Shown here: piece by piece, positions 7,401 to 16,860 of the stretch
How positions within the stretch are numbered: position 1 is the stretch's first letter
Layout: each line of letters opens with the position of its first letter
Assembly (NCBI RefSeq): GCF_017873395.1
Contig: NZ_JAGGKC010000007.1
Span: forward strand, 60,282-124,281
Direction of reading: 5' to 3'
Length of the DNA stretch: 64,000 bases
Origin: Youngiibacter multivorans
GTDB taxonomy: Bacteria; Bacillota; Clostridia; Clostridiales; Clostridiaceae
Program-made: the position numbers and the translations under genes
The notes under the pieces: generated by a model
Databases searched by the model: none
What the model was told of the DNA's origin: nothing
What the model saw: only the letters and a program-made list of their open reading frames with translations

Positions 7401-9059
7401 CTAGTCAAGTATAAGCTCATCGATGCTCTTTCCCGGTGGAACCATCGGGAATACCTTGAAGTCCTTGTCTATGACGCAGTTGACAACTGTAGGCCTGCCT
7501 GTCGCAAGAGCTTTTTTAAGGATCTCATCAGCATCTTCCTTTCTTTCAAGGTTGAAGCCAACAGCCCCGAATGCTTCGCAGAGCTTGACATAGTCAATTC
7601 CTGGTCCCAGATCCGTATAGGAGTACCTCTCATCATAGAAGAGTGTCTGCCATTGCCTGACCATTCCAAGGACCTGGTTGTTGATTACAATTACAACTAT
7701 TGGGATGTCATACTTTACAGCAGTTATTAGCTCATTCAGGTTCATCCTGAAGCAGCCGTCTCCTGCTATGTTAAGGACGGTCTTGTCAGGGTTTCCAAGC
7801 TTTGTTCCTATCGCAGCTCCCATACCGAATCCCATTGTTCCGAGACCTCCAGATGTTATAAGCTGCCTTGGTTTCTTGAATTTGTAGTACTGTGCAGCCC
7901 ACATCTGATGCTGTCCGACTTCTGTGCAGACAAGCGCATCGCCGTTTGTCAGCTCATAGAGCTTCTCAATGACATACTGTCCTGTCAGGCCTTCTCCGAC
8001 CTTGAGCGGGAATTTCTCCTTCAGGCATTCAACCTCTTCGATCCATTCCTTGTGGTCCATCTGCTCAATTTTTGCGTTGAGCGCACCAAGGACTTCCTTG
8101 ATGTCACCAACTACAAAGTGGTCCGATGTGATGTTCTTGTTGATTTCAGCCGGATCTATGTCAATATGCAGTATGTCAGCCTTCTTGGCGAAGGTATCCG
8201 CCCTGCCTATGACTCTGTCACTGAACCTTGCTCCTATTACGACAAGCAGGTCGCATCTTGTTATCCCTATATTGGAGGCCTTGGAGCCATGCATCCCTAT
8301 CATTCCTGTGTACAGCGGATCTTCCCCAGGGAAGGCGCCGGTGCCCATGAGGCTGCAGGTGACTGGCGCATCAAGCTTCTTGGCGAACTCGAAGAGTTCC
8401 TTCTCAGCCTGAGACATTACCGCTCCACCACCAACCATTATGAAAGGCTTCTTTGCATTCATAAGGAGGTCTGCTGCATTCTCCAGGTCAAACTGATTAA
8501 CTGCTTCAAGTGATTTGTAAGGCTTCTTTGGCTCCTCATATGTATATTCCGTCTTCTGTGCTGTGATATCCTTAGGGATATCAACCAGGACAGGTCCCGG
8601 TCTTCCGCTTTTTGCGATATGGAAGGCCTCTCTAAGCATCCTGGCCAGGTCCTTGATGTCCTTTACCAGGAAATTGTGCTTGGTTATGGGCATGGTTACT
8701 CCGCAGATGTCTATTTCCTGGAAGCTGTCCTTGCCGATAAGATTCATAGGTACGTTTGCAGTGATTGCTACCATCGGAGTCGAATCCATATACGCTGTTG
8801 CAATTCCTGTAACAAGGTTCGTAGCACCCGGTCCAGATGTTGCCAGGCACACGCCTACCTTACCGGTAGACCTGGCATACCCGTCAGCGGCATGGGCAGC
8901 ACCCTGCTCATGGGAGGTCAGGTAATGCTTGATTTCACTGCTGTGCTTGTACAGCTCATCATAAATATTAAGGATGGTTCCTCCAGGGAACCCGAATACA
9001 GTGTCGACCCCCTGTTCTTTCAGACACTCTATAACTATCTGTGCGCCTGTTAGCATCAT
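7401..9059 (-). CDS. ilvB: acetolactate synthase, large (catalytic) subunit
   Basis: A ThDP-dependent enzyme of 552 residues that makes 2-acetolactate and 2-aceto-2-hydroxybutyrate for valine/leucine and isoleucine. Residues ~1-170 are the pyrimidine-binding domain with the catalytic Glu in TSHEQGAAHAADGYAR. The central domain is FAD-associated, and the C-terminal domain carries the ThDP motif GDGCFRMNLNEL ... VINNQVLGM. It is the last gene of the ilvN-led unit, 14 bp downstream of ilvD. The regulatory subunit IlvN is encoded more than 7 kb away at the other end of the unit. No obvious terminator follows before the leuA promoter. Confidence 0.97.
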   Translation of the reverse strand: MMLTGAQIVIECLKEQGVDTVFGFPGGTILNIYDELYKHSSEIKHYLTSHEQGAAHAADGYARSTGKVGVCLATSGPGATNLVTGIATAYMDSTPMVAITANVPMNLIGKDSFQEIDICGVTMPITKHNFLVKDIKDLARMLREAFHIAKSGRPGPVLVDIPKDITAQKTEYTYEEPKKPYKSLEAVNQFDLENAADLLMNAKKPFIMVGGGAVMSQAEKELFEFAKKLDAPVTCSLMGTGAFPGEDPLYTGMIGMHGSKASNIGITRCDLLVVIGARFSDRVIGRADTFAKKADILHIDIDPAEINKNITSDHFVVGDIKEVLGALNAKIEQMDHKEWIEEVECLKEKFPLKVGEGLTGQYVIEKLYELTNGDALVCTEVGQHQMWAAQYYKFKKPRQLITSGGLGTMGFGMGAAIGTKLGNPDKTVLNIAGDGCFRMNLNELITAVKYDIPIVVIVINNQVLGMVRQWQTLFYDERYSYTDLGPGIDYVKLCEAFGAVGFNLERKEDADEILKKALATGRPTVVNCVIDKDFKVFPMVPPGKSIDELILD

Positions 9060-9073
9060 ATCAATCGTCTCCT

Positions 9074-10738
9074 TTAATCGGCACTCAGCACGGCTCCCTT
9101 GCTTGCCGATGTGACAAGCTTGGCATACCTTGCGAGGACGCCTGTCTTGATCTTTGGTTCAAGTATCTTGTGGGTCTCACGCCTCTTTGCGAATTCATCA
9201 TCTGATAGCCTGGCGTTTATTGTGCCCTTCACCATGTCGATTTCAAGTATGTCCCCTTCCCTGAGAAGTCCGATGTTTCCACCAAGAGCCGCTTCAGGGG
9301 AGATATGCCCAATTGCAGCACCTCTTGTGGCTCCGCTGAACCTTCCGTCGGTTATAAGCGCAACATCGCTGTCAAGGCCCATCCCGACTATTGCTGAGGT
9401 TGGTGCAAGCATCTCACGCATTCCGGGTCCGCCCTTCGGTCCCTCATACCTGATTACAACAACATCACCCTTTACAATCTTGCCGGCATATATGGCTTCA
9501 ATGGCCTCATCCTCTGAATCGAAGACCCTGCATGGTCCAGAATGTACCAGCATCTCAGGGGCTACAGCTGATTTCTTGACTACGCAGCCATCCTGGGCAA
9601 CATTGCCCTTGAGGACTGCAATACCTCCGTAAGTGCTGTAAGGATTGTCTATAGGCCTTATTATTGATTTGTCCAGAATCTTAACACCCTTCAGGTTCTC
9701 CTCAAGTGTCTTGCCTGTAACAGTTATGTTGCTAGTGTCTACAAGCCCTTTTGAAGCCAGCTCCCTTATGACAGCATGGACTCCTCCTGCAGCCTGCAGG
9801 TCCTGCATATGGTAAGGTCCCGCCGGTGCCAGCTTGCAGAGATTGGGAGTCCTTGCGGACACCTCGTTTGCAAGGTCGAGTGTCAGGTCAACACCAGCCT
9901 CGTGTGCTATTGCAGGAAGGTGGAGCATGGAATTTGTGCTGCAACCAAGCGCCATATCTACCGCAAGGGCATTCATGAATGTCTTGGTGTTCATGATGTC
10001 CCTGGGCTTAATGTCCCTCGCAAGCATCTCCATTACCCTCATGCCGGCAGTCTTAGCTAGCCTCTCCCTTTCCGCATAAACGGCAGGAATAGTACCGTTG
10101 CCGGGCAGTGCCATACCGATGGCTTCACTCAGGCAGTTCATGCTGTTTGCAGTATACATGCCTGAACAGGAGCCGCATGTCGGGCATGCTGCGTTCTCGC
10201 ACTCCGTCAGCTCTTCCTGCGTCATGTTGCCGGCCTTGAAGGCTCCTACAGCTTCAAACATAAGGCTAAGGTCATAATCAACCCCCTTATGCTTTATTGA
10301 TAGCATGGGACCGCCAGACACGAATACCGTCGGTATGTTGACTCTGGCAGCCGCCATGAGCATTCCGGGAACCACCTTGTCACAGTTAGGTACCATAACA
10401 AGAGCATCGAAGCCGTGTCCAAGAGCCATTGCCTCCACAGAGTCGGCGACAAGCTCCCTGGTTACCAGTGAATACTTCATCCCCATATGGCCCATGGAAA
10501 TTCCGTCACAGACGCCGATTGCGGGAAACACAATGGGAGTGCCTCCTGACATGAGGACTCCTGTCCTTACTGCATCCACAATTGTGTCCAGATGCTTATG
10601 TCCTGGTACTATCTCGCTCTTGGCGCTTACTATTCCGATAAGGGGGCGTTCAATCTCCTCTTCGGTCATTCCCATTGCCTTGAATAGTGACCTGTGAGGT
10701 GCCTTCTCAGCACCTTTCTTGACACTGTCGCTTCTCAT
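9074..10738 (-). CDS. ilvD: dihydroxy-acid dehydratase
   Basis: Dehydrates 2,3-dihydroxy-3-methylbutanoate and -pentanoate to the corresponding 2-oxo acids, the last common step before transamination. At 554 residues it is full length. It has PNCDKVVPGM (~118) and the cysteine cluster CPTCGSCSGMYTANSMNC (~190), whose cysteines hold the Fe-S cluster with the earlier one, plus the C-terminal ITDGRFSGATRG. The initiation signal is a normal GGAGG before ATG. It sits between leuB (20 bp) and ilvB (14 bp) in the isoleucine T-box unit. Confidence 0.97.
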   Translation of the reverse strand: MRSDSVKKGAEKAPHRSLFKAMGMTEEEIERPLIGIVSAKSEIVPGHKHLDTIVDAVRTGVLMSGGTPIVFPAIGVCDGISMGHMGMKYSLVTRELVADSVEAMALGHGFDALVMVPNCDKVVPGMLMAAARVNIPTVFVSGGPMLSIKHKGVDYDLSLMFEAVGAFKAGNMTQEELTECENAACPTCGSCSGMYTANSMNCLSEAIGMALPGNGTIPAVYAERERLAKTAGMRVMEMLARDIKPRDIMNTKTFMNALAVDMALGCSTNSMLHLPAIAHEAGVDLTLDLANEVSARTPNLCKLAPAGPYHMQDLQAAGGVHAVIRELASKGLVDTSNITVTGKTLEENLKGVKILDKSIIRPIDNPYSTYGGIAVLKGNVAQDGCVVKKSAVAPEMLVHSGPCRVFDSEDEAIEAIYAGKIVKGDVVVIRYEGPKGGPGMREMLAPTSAIVGMGLDSDVALITDGRFSGATRGAAIGHISPEAALGGNIGLLREGDILEIDMVKGTINARLSDDEFAKRRETHKILEPKIKTGVLARYAKLVTSASKGAVLSAD

Positions 10739-10758
10739 AAGTTTACTTCCTCCCTTTA

Positions 10759-11832
10759 TCAGATCCTGTCCCTTATTAGACTTCCCATCTCTTTAGTTCC
10801 GACCTGAGTCTTTCCTTCGCTCATTATGTCACCTGTCCTGTAGCCTTCTTCAAGGACCTTCTTGACAGCAGCCTCTATTTCAGCAGCCTCAGCATCCAGT
10901 CCGAATGAGAGCCTCAGCATCATCGCAACTGAAAGTATCGTAGCTATAGGATTTGCCTTGTCCTGACCAGCTATGTCAGGTGCTGAGCCGTGAATAGGCT
11001 CGTACATTCCAAATGATGTTCCGCCCATGCTGGCTGACGGAAGCATCCCTATCGATCCCGTTATCATGCTTGATTCATCCGATATTATGTCTCCGAACAG
11101 ATTCTCAGTCACAATAACATCAAACTGTCTCGGATTTATAACAAGCTGCATGGCGCAGTTGTCGACATACAGGTGGTTAAGCTTAACCTCAGGATAGTCT
11201 TTTGCCACCTCGAGCGTAACCTTCCTCCACAGCCTGGATGAGTCCAGCACATTAGCCTTATCAACGCTTGTAAGTCTCTTGTCCCTTTTCATTGCAAGCT
11301 CAAAGCCAACCTTGACTATCCTTCTGATTTCATTCTCGGTATAGAACATGGTGTCGTAAGCCCACATTCCGTTCTCATCGCTGCCTGTGTCTCGCTTTCC
11401 GAAATATGCTCCGCCAGTCAGCTCCCTTACAACAACGAAATCAAGTCCTTCAGTACCGGTTACCGATTCCTTCAAGGGACATGCTCCGCTAAGCTCCTGG
11501 TACATTACAGCAGGTCTGAGGTTCGCAAAGAGTCCGAGCTGATTTCGAATACTTAACAGCCCTGCTTCAGGCCTTAGATTTCCAGGAAGCGTATCCCACT
11601 TCGGTCCGCCCATGGCTCCGAGAAGCACTGCATCGCTTGCCTTGCATACCTTGACGGTTTCATCAGTAAGCGGCACGCCAAATTTATCCAGTGAGGCTCC
11701 GCCTGCGAGGACCTCAGTATACACGAATTTGTGTCCGTGCTTTTCGCAAACCTTATCGAGTACCGCCATTGCCTGCTCGACCACGTCCGGTCCTATCCCA
11801 TCGCCCTTTATGACTGCTATCTTCTTTTCCAT
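10759..11832 (-). CDS. leuB: 3-isopropylmalate dehydrogenase
   Basis: NAD-dependent oxidative decarboxylation of 3-isopropylmalate in leucine synthesis. Because citramalate synthase is in the same operon, it probably also oxidises 3-methylmalate on the way to 2-oxobutyrate. The fold is that of isocitrate/isopropylmalate dehydrogenases: GDGIGPDVV at the N-terminus, RELTGGAYFG, DSSRLWRKV, and metal-binding aspartates in DNCAMQL and FGDIISDESS, with YEPIHGSAPDIAGQ near residue 275. I choose ATG 11832, seven bases after AAGGG; the frame extends two codons to a GTG at 11838. Confidence 0.95.
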   Translation of the reverse strand: MEKKIAVIKGDGIGPDVVEQAMAVLDKVCEKHGHKFVYTEVLAGGASLDKFGVPLTDETVKVCKASDAVLLGAMGGPKWDTLPGNLRPEAGLLSIRNQLGLFANLRPAVMYQELSGACPLKESVTGTEGLDFVVVRELTGGAYFGKRDTGSDENGMWAYDTMFYTENEIRRIVKVGFELAMKRDKRLTSVDKANVLDSSRLWRKVTLEVAKDYPEVKLNHLYVDNCAMQLVINPRQFDVIVTENLFGDIISDESSMITGSIGMLPSASMGGTSFGMYEPIHGSAPDIAGQDKANPIATILSVAMMLRLSFGLDAEAAEIEAAVKKVLEEGYRTGDIMSEGKTQVGTKEMGSLIRDRI

Positions 11833-11851
11833 GCTCACACCCTTGCCTTCC

Positions 11852-12340
11852 TTAACCTTTGTTGTTTATATAGTTCACAAGACCGTCTGCCTTGATTATC
11901 TCCTGCATGAACTCCGGGAACGCCTGTCCCTGATAGCTCTCGCCTCTGGTCACGTTGGTGATGACACCAGTATCGAAATTGACCTCAACAACATCGCCGC
12001 CCTTAATCTTTTCAGCAGCTTCAACGCATTCAAGTATCGGAAGCCCGATGTTTATTGAGTTCCTGTAGAATATCCTGGCAAAGGTCTTCGCGATGACGCA
12101 GGACACACCTGCAGTCTTTATTGCCAGCGGCGCATGCTCCCTTGAGGAACCGCAGCCGAAGTTCTTGTCCGCGACTATGATGTCGCCATTCTCGACCTTA
12201 TTCCCGAACTCAGCATCTATGTCCTCCATGCAATGAGCTGCAAGCTCCTTGGCATCAGAAGTGTTGAGATACCTTGCAGGTATGATTACATCTGTATCGA
12301 CATTGTCTCCATATTTGAATACTTTTCCTCTAGCTAACAT
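11852..12340 (-). CDS. leuD: 3-isopropylmalate dehydratase, small subunit
   Basis: Swivel-domain partner of LeuC (162 residues), carrying YGDNVDTDVIIPARYL near the start and the loop NFGCGSSREHAPLAIK (~58-73) typical of the short archaeal/clostridial isopropylmalate isomerase class. With LeuC it isomerises 2- to 3-isopropylmalate and, in organisms with CimA, citramalate to 3-methylmalate. It lies 11 bp after leuC and 19 bp before leuB. Confidence 0.96.
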   Translation of the reverse strand: MLARGKVFKYGDNVDTDVIIPARYLNTSDAKELAAHCMEDIDAEFGNKVENGDIIVADKNFGCGSSREHAPLAIKTAGVSCVIAKTFARIFYRNSINIGLPILECVEAAEKIKGGDVVEVNFDTGVITNVTRGESYQGQAFPEFMQEIIKADGLVNYINNKG

Positions 12341-12351
12341 TCCAATACCCC

Positions 12352-13611
12352 CTATATGTTCTCAGGGTTCGAAATGTACCCTGTCAGAGCTGACGCCGCG
12401 GCTACCGCAGGACTTGCCAGATATACCTCGGACTCGACATGACCCATCCTGCCAACGAAGTTCCTGTTTGTCGTCGAGACAGCCTTTTCACCCTTTGCGA
12501 GGATGCCCATGTGGCCGCCCAGGCAAGGACCGCAGGTTGGTGTGGAGAATGCCACTCCGGCCTTTACAATGTCCTGAACCAGACCCTCTTCAATTGCCTG
12601 AAGATATATCTTCTGTGTGCCAGGGAAAACAAGCACCCTCACTCCCTTGGCAACCTTCTTACCTCTCAGGATTTCAGCCGCTACCCTGATGTCCTCTATC
12701 CTGCCGTTCGTGCAGGAACCTATGACTACCTGGTCCACCTTTATGGTGCCCACTTCATCTATGGTCCTTGTGTTGTCAGGAAGGTGAGGGAAGGCAACTG
12801 TCGGCCTTACTTTCCCGAGGTCTATCTCATATACCTTCTCGTAGACAGCATCCTCGTCTGCAGTGAATACCTTGTATTCCCTGTCAGAATGCTCCTTTAC
12901 ATATTCTATGGTCTTCTCATCAACGGGGAATATACCGTTCTTGGCACCAGCCTCTATGGCCATGTTGGCCATTGTGAACCTTGAATCCATTGAAAGGTTC
13001 TTAAGTCCCTCTCCAGTAAATTCCATTGACTTGTAGAGAGCTCCGTCAACTCCGATCATTCCGATGATATGAAGTATTACATCCTTACCGCTTACCCATT
13101 TGGTTGGCTTTCCGGTGAGCTCGAACCTCAGAGCTTCCGGTACCTTGAACCACGCCTTTCCAGTTGCCATTCCTGCTGCCATGTCAGTGCTTCCTATGCC
13201 TGTCGAGAAGGCTCCAAGCGCACCATATGTGCAAGTATGAGAGTCTGCTCCTATGACCACGTCACCAGGTACAACCAGTCCCTTTTCAGGAATAAGAGCA
13301 TGCTCGATGCCCATCTCTCCGACCTCGAAATAGTTCTCTATCTTCTTGTCGAGTGCGAATTCCCTTATGAACTTGCACTGCTCCGCTGCCTTGATGTCCT
13401 TGTTTGGCGCGAAATGGTCAGGTACTATCGCAATCTTCTTCTTGTCAAAGACCTCAGTGGTCTTCATTTTTGCAAATTCATTGACTGCCACAGGTGTAGT
13501 TATGTCATTGCCGAGCACAAGGTCAAGGTCAGCCATGATTAGCTGTCCTGCCTTGACTTCCGCAAGGCCTGCGTGGCTGGCAAGGATCTTTTGAGTCATT
13601 GTCATTCCCAT
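12352..13611 (-). CDS. leuC: 3-isopropylmalate dehydratase, large subunit
   Basis: Aconitase-family [4Fe-4S] subunit of 419 residues, the shorter class shared with homoaconitase and archaeal LeuC. Visible hallmarks are GADSHTCTYGALGAFSTGIGSTD (~125) and the cluster ligands in VIGSCTNGRIED (~295) and TPTCGPCLGGHMG (~355). The start is ATG 13611 (MGMTMTQKILA), seven bases after GGAGG. The frame continues seven codons upstream to an ATG at 13632, but that extension contains the ribosome site itself and overlaps the cimA stop. Confidence 0.95.
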   Translation of the reverse strand: MGMTMTQKILASHAGLAEVKAGQLIMADLDLVLGNDITTPVAVNEFAKMKTTEVFDKKKIAIVPDHFAPNKDIKAAEQCKFIREFALDKKIENYFEVGEMGIEHALIPEKGLVVPGDVVIGADSHTCTYGALGAFSTGIGSTDMAAGMATGKAWFKVPEALRFELTGKPTKWVSGKDVILHIIGMIGVDGALYKSMEFTGEGLKNLSMDSRFTMANMAIEAGAKNGIFPVDEKTIEYVKEHSDREYKVFTADEDAVYEKVYEIDLGKVRPTVAFPHLPDNTRTIDEVGTIKVDQVVIGSCTNGRIEDIRVAAEILRGKKVAKGVRVLVFPGTQKIYLQAIEEGLVQDIVKAGVAFSTPTCGPCLGGHMGILAKGEKAVSTTNRNFVGRMGHVESEVYLASPAVAAASALTGYISNPENI

Positions 13612-13628
13612 TTGTTTTCCTCCGTTTG

Positions 13629-15221
13629 TCACATATAGTTCCTGATCTTCAGTTCAAGCTCCCTCAGAAGCTTTATCTCTATGGCGTCCACAAGTGCAGT
13701 AAGGCTGGCGCCTATTATGTCCTTGGATACGCCGATGGTTGTCCACTCGTTCACTCCGTCTGTAGTGCTGATAAGCACCCTTACCTTGGATGCTGTCGCA
13801 TCCCTTGAATCCAATACCCTTACCTTGTAGTCGGTGAGGCTTGTCTTCTTCAGCACGGGATAGAAGTTCTCCAGACATTCCCTTAGAGCCTTGTCCAGAG
13901 CGTTAACCGGTCCGTCACCTTCAGCTGCAGACATCTTGGTTGTACCCTCAACGTTTATCTTTACCATTGCATACGCGCTGTGCTCTCCGGCTTCCTGCCC
14001 TCTTTCACCGATGATCTTGAAATCCACCAGGTCAAAGAATGGCTTATACTTGCCGAGCTGTTTCCTTATCAGCAGCTCGAAGGAGCTTTCTGCACCCTCG
14101 AACTGGTAGCCAATGTGTTCCAGCTCCTTGAGCCTCTTAATGATCATCCTAGTCTCTTCCGAGTCTTTACTTATGTTCGGTGCTATCTTCTGTATGTTCT
14201 TGATGACAGTGCTTCTTCCTGATACCTCCGACATTAGGAACCTTCTGGAGTTGCCGACCACAGATGGCTCGATATGTTCGAAGCTCCTCGTGTTCTTCAT
14301 TGCTGCGTCGATATGCATGCCACCCTTATGGGAGAAGGCATTCCTTCCCACATATGGCATATTCTCATCAAAGCTGATATTTGCGGTCTCTCCGATGAGC
14401 CTTGCAGTTTCTGTAAGATGCTCCATGGATTCCGAAGGAATCGCGCTGAAGCCCATCTTCTGCTGAAGGTTAGCTATCACAGTTGTGAGGTTTGCATTGC
14501 CGCACCTTTCCCCAAAGCCAATGAAAGTACCCTGGACTTCCTGTGCACCTTCAGAGACCGCAGCAAGAGTGTTGGCAACAGCGCAGCCGGAATCATTATG
14601 ACAATGGATTCCCACAGGAATATCAAAGGCATCAACTACTGCCTTTGTCATCTCGGATATCTCATGGGGAAGGCACCCGCCGTTGGTGTCGCATAGCACA
14701 AGGCTTCTTGCACCGGCATCACTTGCTGCCTTCAATGCTTTCATGGCATATTCCCTGTTGTTCTTGTAGCCGTCGAAGAAGTGCTCCGCATCGAAGAATA
14801 CTGCCTTGCCCCGCTCAGTCAGGAAACCAATCGTGTCTGATATCATCCTGAGATTCTCTTCGAGAGTTGTGTTGATGATGTCGGTGACATGGAAATCCCA
14901 GCATTTTCCGAATATGGCGATATGCTCTGTCCCTGCAAGCAGTATCGACTTGAGGTTGTCATCATCCTCAGGCAAAATGTCTTTCCTTCTGGTCGATCCG
15001 AATGCCACGAGCCTTGCATTTTCAAGCCTGATATCTGCAACCTTCTGGAAAAACTCCAGGTCCTTGGGGTTGGAGAATGGATTCCCGGCTTCTATGAATT
15101 CCACGCCTATTGCGTCAAGCGCTCTGACTATCTTGAGCTTGTCTTCAGCAGAGAAAGAAATACCCTCTCCCTGAGCTCCATCCCTCAGAGTTGAATCGAA
15201 TACTGAGATTTTCCTGTCCAA
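13629..15221 (-). CDS. cimA: citramalate synthase
   Basis: Condenses pyruvate with acetyl-CoA to (R)-citramalate, the entry to threonine-independent isoleucine synthesis. At 530 residues it matches CimA rather than LeuA: DSTLRDGAQGEG near the N-terminus, FGKCWDFHVTDI (~105), HCHNDSGCAVAN (~203), FGERCGNANL and a C-terminal LeuA-type allosteric domain. It lies between ilvC and leuC in the operon with the isoleucine T-box and no ilvA is in the window, so 2-oxobutyrate probably comes from this route. LeuCD and LeuB beside it would complete the conversion. Confidence 0.93.
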   Translation of the reverse strand: MDRKISVFDSTLRDGAQGEGISFSAEDKLKIVRALDAIGVEFIEAGNPFSNPKDLEFFQKVADIRLENARLVAFGSTRRKDILPEDDDNLKSILLAGTEHIAIFGKCWDFHVTDIINTTLEENLRMISDTIGFLTERGKAVFFDAEHFFDGYKNNREYAMKALKAASDAGARSLVLCDTNGGCLPHEISEMTKAVVDAFDIPVGIHCHNDSGCAVANTLAAVSEGAQEVQGTFIGFGERCGNANLTTVIANLQQKMGFSAIPSESMEHLTETARLIGETANISFDENMPYVGRNAFSHKGGMHIDAAMKNTRSFEHIEPSVVGNSRRFLMSEVSGRSTVIKNIQKIAPNISKDSEETRMIIKRLKELEHIGYQFEGAESSFELLIRKQLGKYKPFFDLVDFKIIGERGQEAGEHSAYAMVKINVEGTTKMSAAEGDGPVNALDKALRECLENFYPVLKKTSLTDYKVRVLDSRDATASKVRVLISTTDGVNEWTTIGVSKDIIGASLTALVDAIEIKLLRELELKIRNYM

Positions 15222-15257
15222 TTCATGTCACCTCTTTTGTTGTAGGATCAGTGATCC

Positions 15258-16247
15258 CTATTTGTTCCAGCTCATCATCTTTCTGAGTTCCTTGCCTACA
15301 TGCTCCACCTGAAGGTCCTGCTCTATCCTTCTTCTTGAAAGGAATGCAGGCCTGTTAGCCTTGTTCTCAAGTATCCAGTTCTTTGCGAATGTTCCGTCCT
15401 GTATCTCATTAAGGACCTTCTTCATTTCCTTCTTGGTCTCGTCAGTTATTATCCTGTCGCCTATGGAGTAGTCTCCAAATTCAGCAGTATCAGATATTGA
15501 GTATCTCATGTAGTTTAGTCCGCCCTGTACTACAAGGTCGATTATTAGCTTCATCTCGTGCACGCACTCGAAATATGCGCTTTCAGGCTGATATCCAGCG
15601 TTGACAAGTGTCTCGAAGCCTGCCTTCATGAGGGCTGTTACTCCTCCGCAAAGTACTGCCTGCTCACCGAAAAGGTCTGTTTCTGTCTCTTCCTTGAAGG
15701 TTGTCTCAAGTACTCCTGCTCTTGCTCCGCCTATTCCGAGAGTGTACGCAAGTGCAGTCTCCTTGGCCTTGCCTGAGGCATCCTGATATACAGCTATGAG
15801 ACAAGGAACTCCCCTGCCTTCAACGAACTGACTTCTAACTGTATGGCCAGGTCCCTTTGGAGCTGCCATGAAAACATCGACGTCTGCAGGAGGAACGATC
15901 TGGCAATAGTGGATATTGAAGCCATGTGCAAATGCAAGACTCTTACCGGCAGTAAGATTCGGTCTTACACTTGTGTTGTATATGTCAGCCTGCTTCTCGT
16001 CCGGAACGAGCATCATTATGATGTCTGCTTCCTTTGCAGCATCGAACGCTGTAGCTACCTTAAGTCCGTTTTCCTCTGCAAGCTTCCAGGACTTGCTGCC
16101 TTCGTACAATCCAACGACTACGTTTACTCCTGACTCCTTGAGATTAAGCGCATGCGCATGTCCCTGGGATCCGTAGCCTATTATTGCCACCGTCTTTCCT
16201 TCAAGTGCCTGTCTGTTGCAATCCTTCTCGTAATACATTACCGCCAT
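15258..16247 (-). CDS. ilvC: ketol-acid reductoisomerase
   Basis: Isomerises and reduces acetolactate or acetohydroxybutyrate to the dihydroxy acids. This is a class I enzyme of 329 residues: a Rossmann domain with VAIIGYGSQGHAHALNL (~20), the cofactor loop GLYEGSKSWKLA, FAHGFNIHY and MAAPKGPGHTVR, then the helical domain with metal ligands in TDLFGEQAVLCGG and FECVHEMKLIIDL. The loop has two serines of the kind that often contact the NADPH phosphate, so NADPH is the likelier cofactor. It follows ilvN by ~50 bp. Confidence 0.96.
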   Translation of the reverse strand: MAVMYYEKDCNRQALEGKTVAIIGYGSQGHAHALNLKESGVNVVVGLYEGSKSWKLAEENGLKVATAFDAAKEADIIMMLVPDEKQADIYNTSVRPNLTAGKSLAFAHGFNIHYCQIVPPADVDVFMAAPKGPGHTVRSQFVEGRGVPCLIAVYQDASGKAKETALAYTLGIGGARAGVLETTFKEETETDLFGEQAVLCGGVTALMKAGFETLVNAGYQPESAYFECVHEMKLIIDLVVQGGLNYMRYSISDTAEFGDYSIGDRIITDETKKEMKKVLNEIQDGTFAKNWILENKANRPAFLSRRRIEQDLQVEHVGKELRKMMSWNK

Positions 16248-16296
16248 TTTTCTTTTCCTCCTGTTATTCTTTTATTTTTTTGCTATGTAAATTTAA

Positions 16297-16812
16297 TTAG
16301 TTGGCTTTTATACCTGTGATTCCCTGACTTCCCCTTCCGAGTGCTGTAAGTCCGGTCCTTGTCATTTCAATTATCCCGTATGGTTCAACAAGCTTTATGA
16401 ATGCATCTATCTTGTCTCCGTCACCTGTTATTTCTACAATCAGGCTCTCAGGGGCTATATCTACAATGCTTGCCCTGAATATGTCGACCACACCTCTTAT
16501 CGGTGACCTGGCCTCCTCGTTTGCCCTGACCTTGACCAGAGCAAGCTCCCTGTATACACTATCCTTTGTCTTCAATTCCTCGACCCCCAGTACCACATAC
16601 AGTTTCTGCGATTGCTTGATTATCTGCTCCAGCGTTGAGGTATCGCAGGTGAGAGAGACAGTAATCCTTGAAACCTCAGGGTTTTCTGTCCTTCCTACAG
16701 TAAGGCTCTCAATGTTGTAGCCTCTTCTGCTGAACAGTCCGGATATCCTTGACAGAACTCCCGGCTCATTAACTACCAGTATCGACACTACGTATCTTTC
16801 CATTCGTTCCAC
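16297..16812 (-). CDS. ilvN: acetolactate synthase, small (regulatory) subunit
   Basis: A 171-residue regulatory subunit: an N-terminal ACT domain (VSILVNEPGVLSRISGLFSRRGYNIESLTVG, about residues 9-40) that binds the feedback inhibitor, and a C-terminal ACT-like half ending in MTRTGLTALGRGSQGI. It activates IlvB and confers valine sensitivity. Here it is the first gene behind the T-box leader, whereas ilvB is the last of the unit; most genomes keep the two subunits adjacent. Confidence 0.96.
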   Translation of the reverse strand: MERMERYVVSILVVNEPGVLSRISGLFSRRGYNIESLTVGRTENPEVSRITVSLTCDTSTLEQIIKQSQKLYVVLGVEELKTKDSVYRELALVKVRANEEARSPIRGVVDIFRASIVDIAPESLIVEITGDGDKIDAFIKLVEPYGIIEMTRTGLTALGRGSQGITGIKAN

Positions 16813-16860
16813 ACAGCCCGAAACTTCCGGGCGCTCCTTTCTTCTCTATGTTTTCAAGGT

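Noticed and set aside
7908..8513. 201-codon frame antisense to ilvB
   Set aside because: Shadow of ilvB codon usage; no ribosome site or conserved motif.
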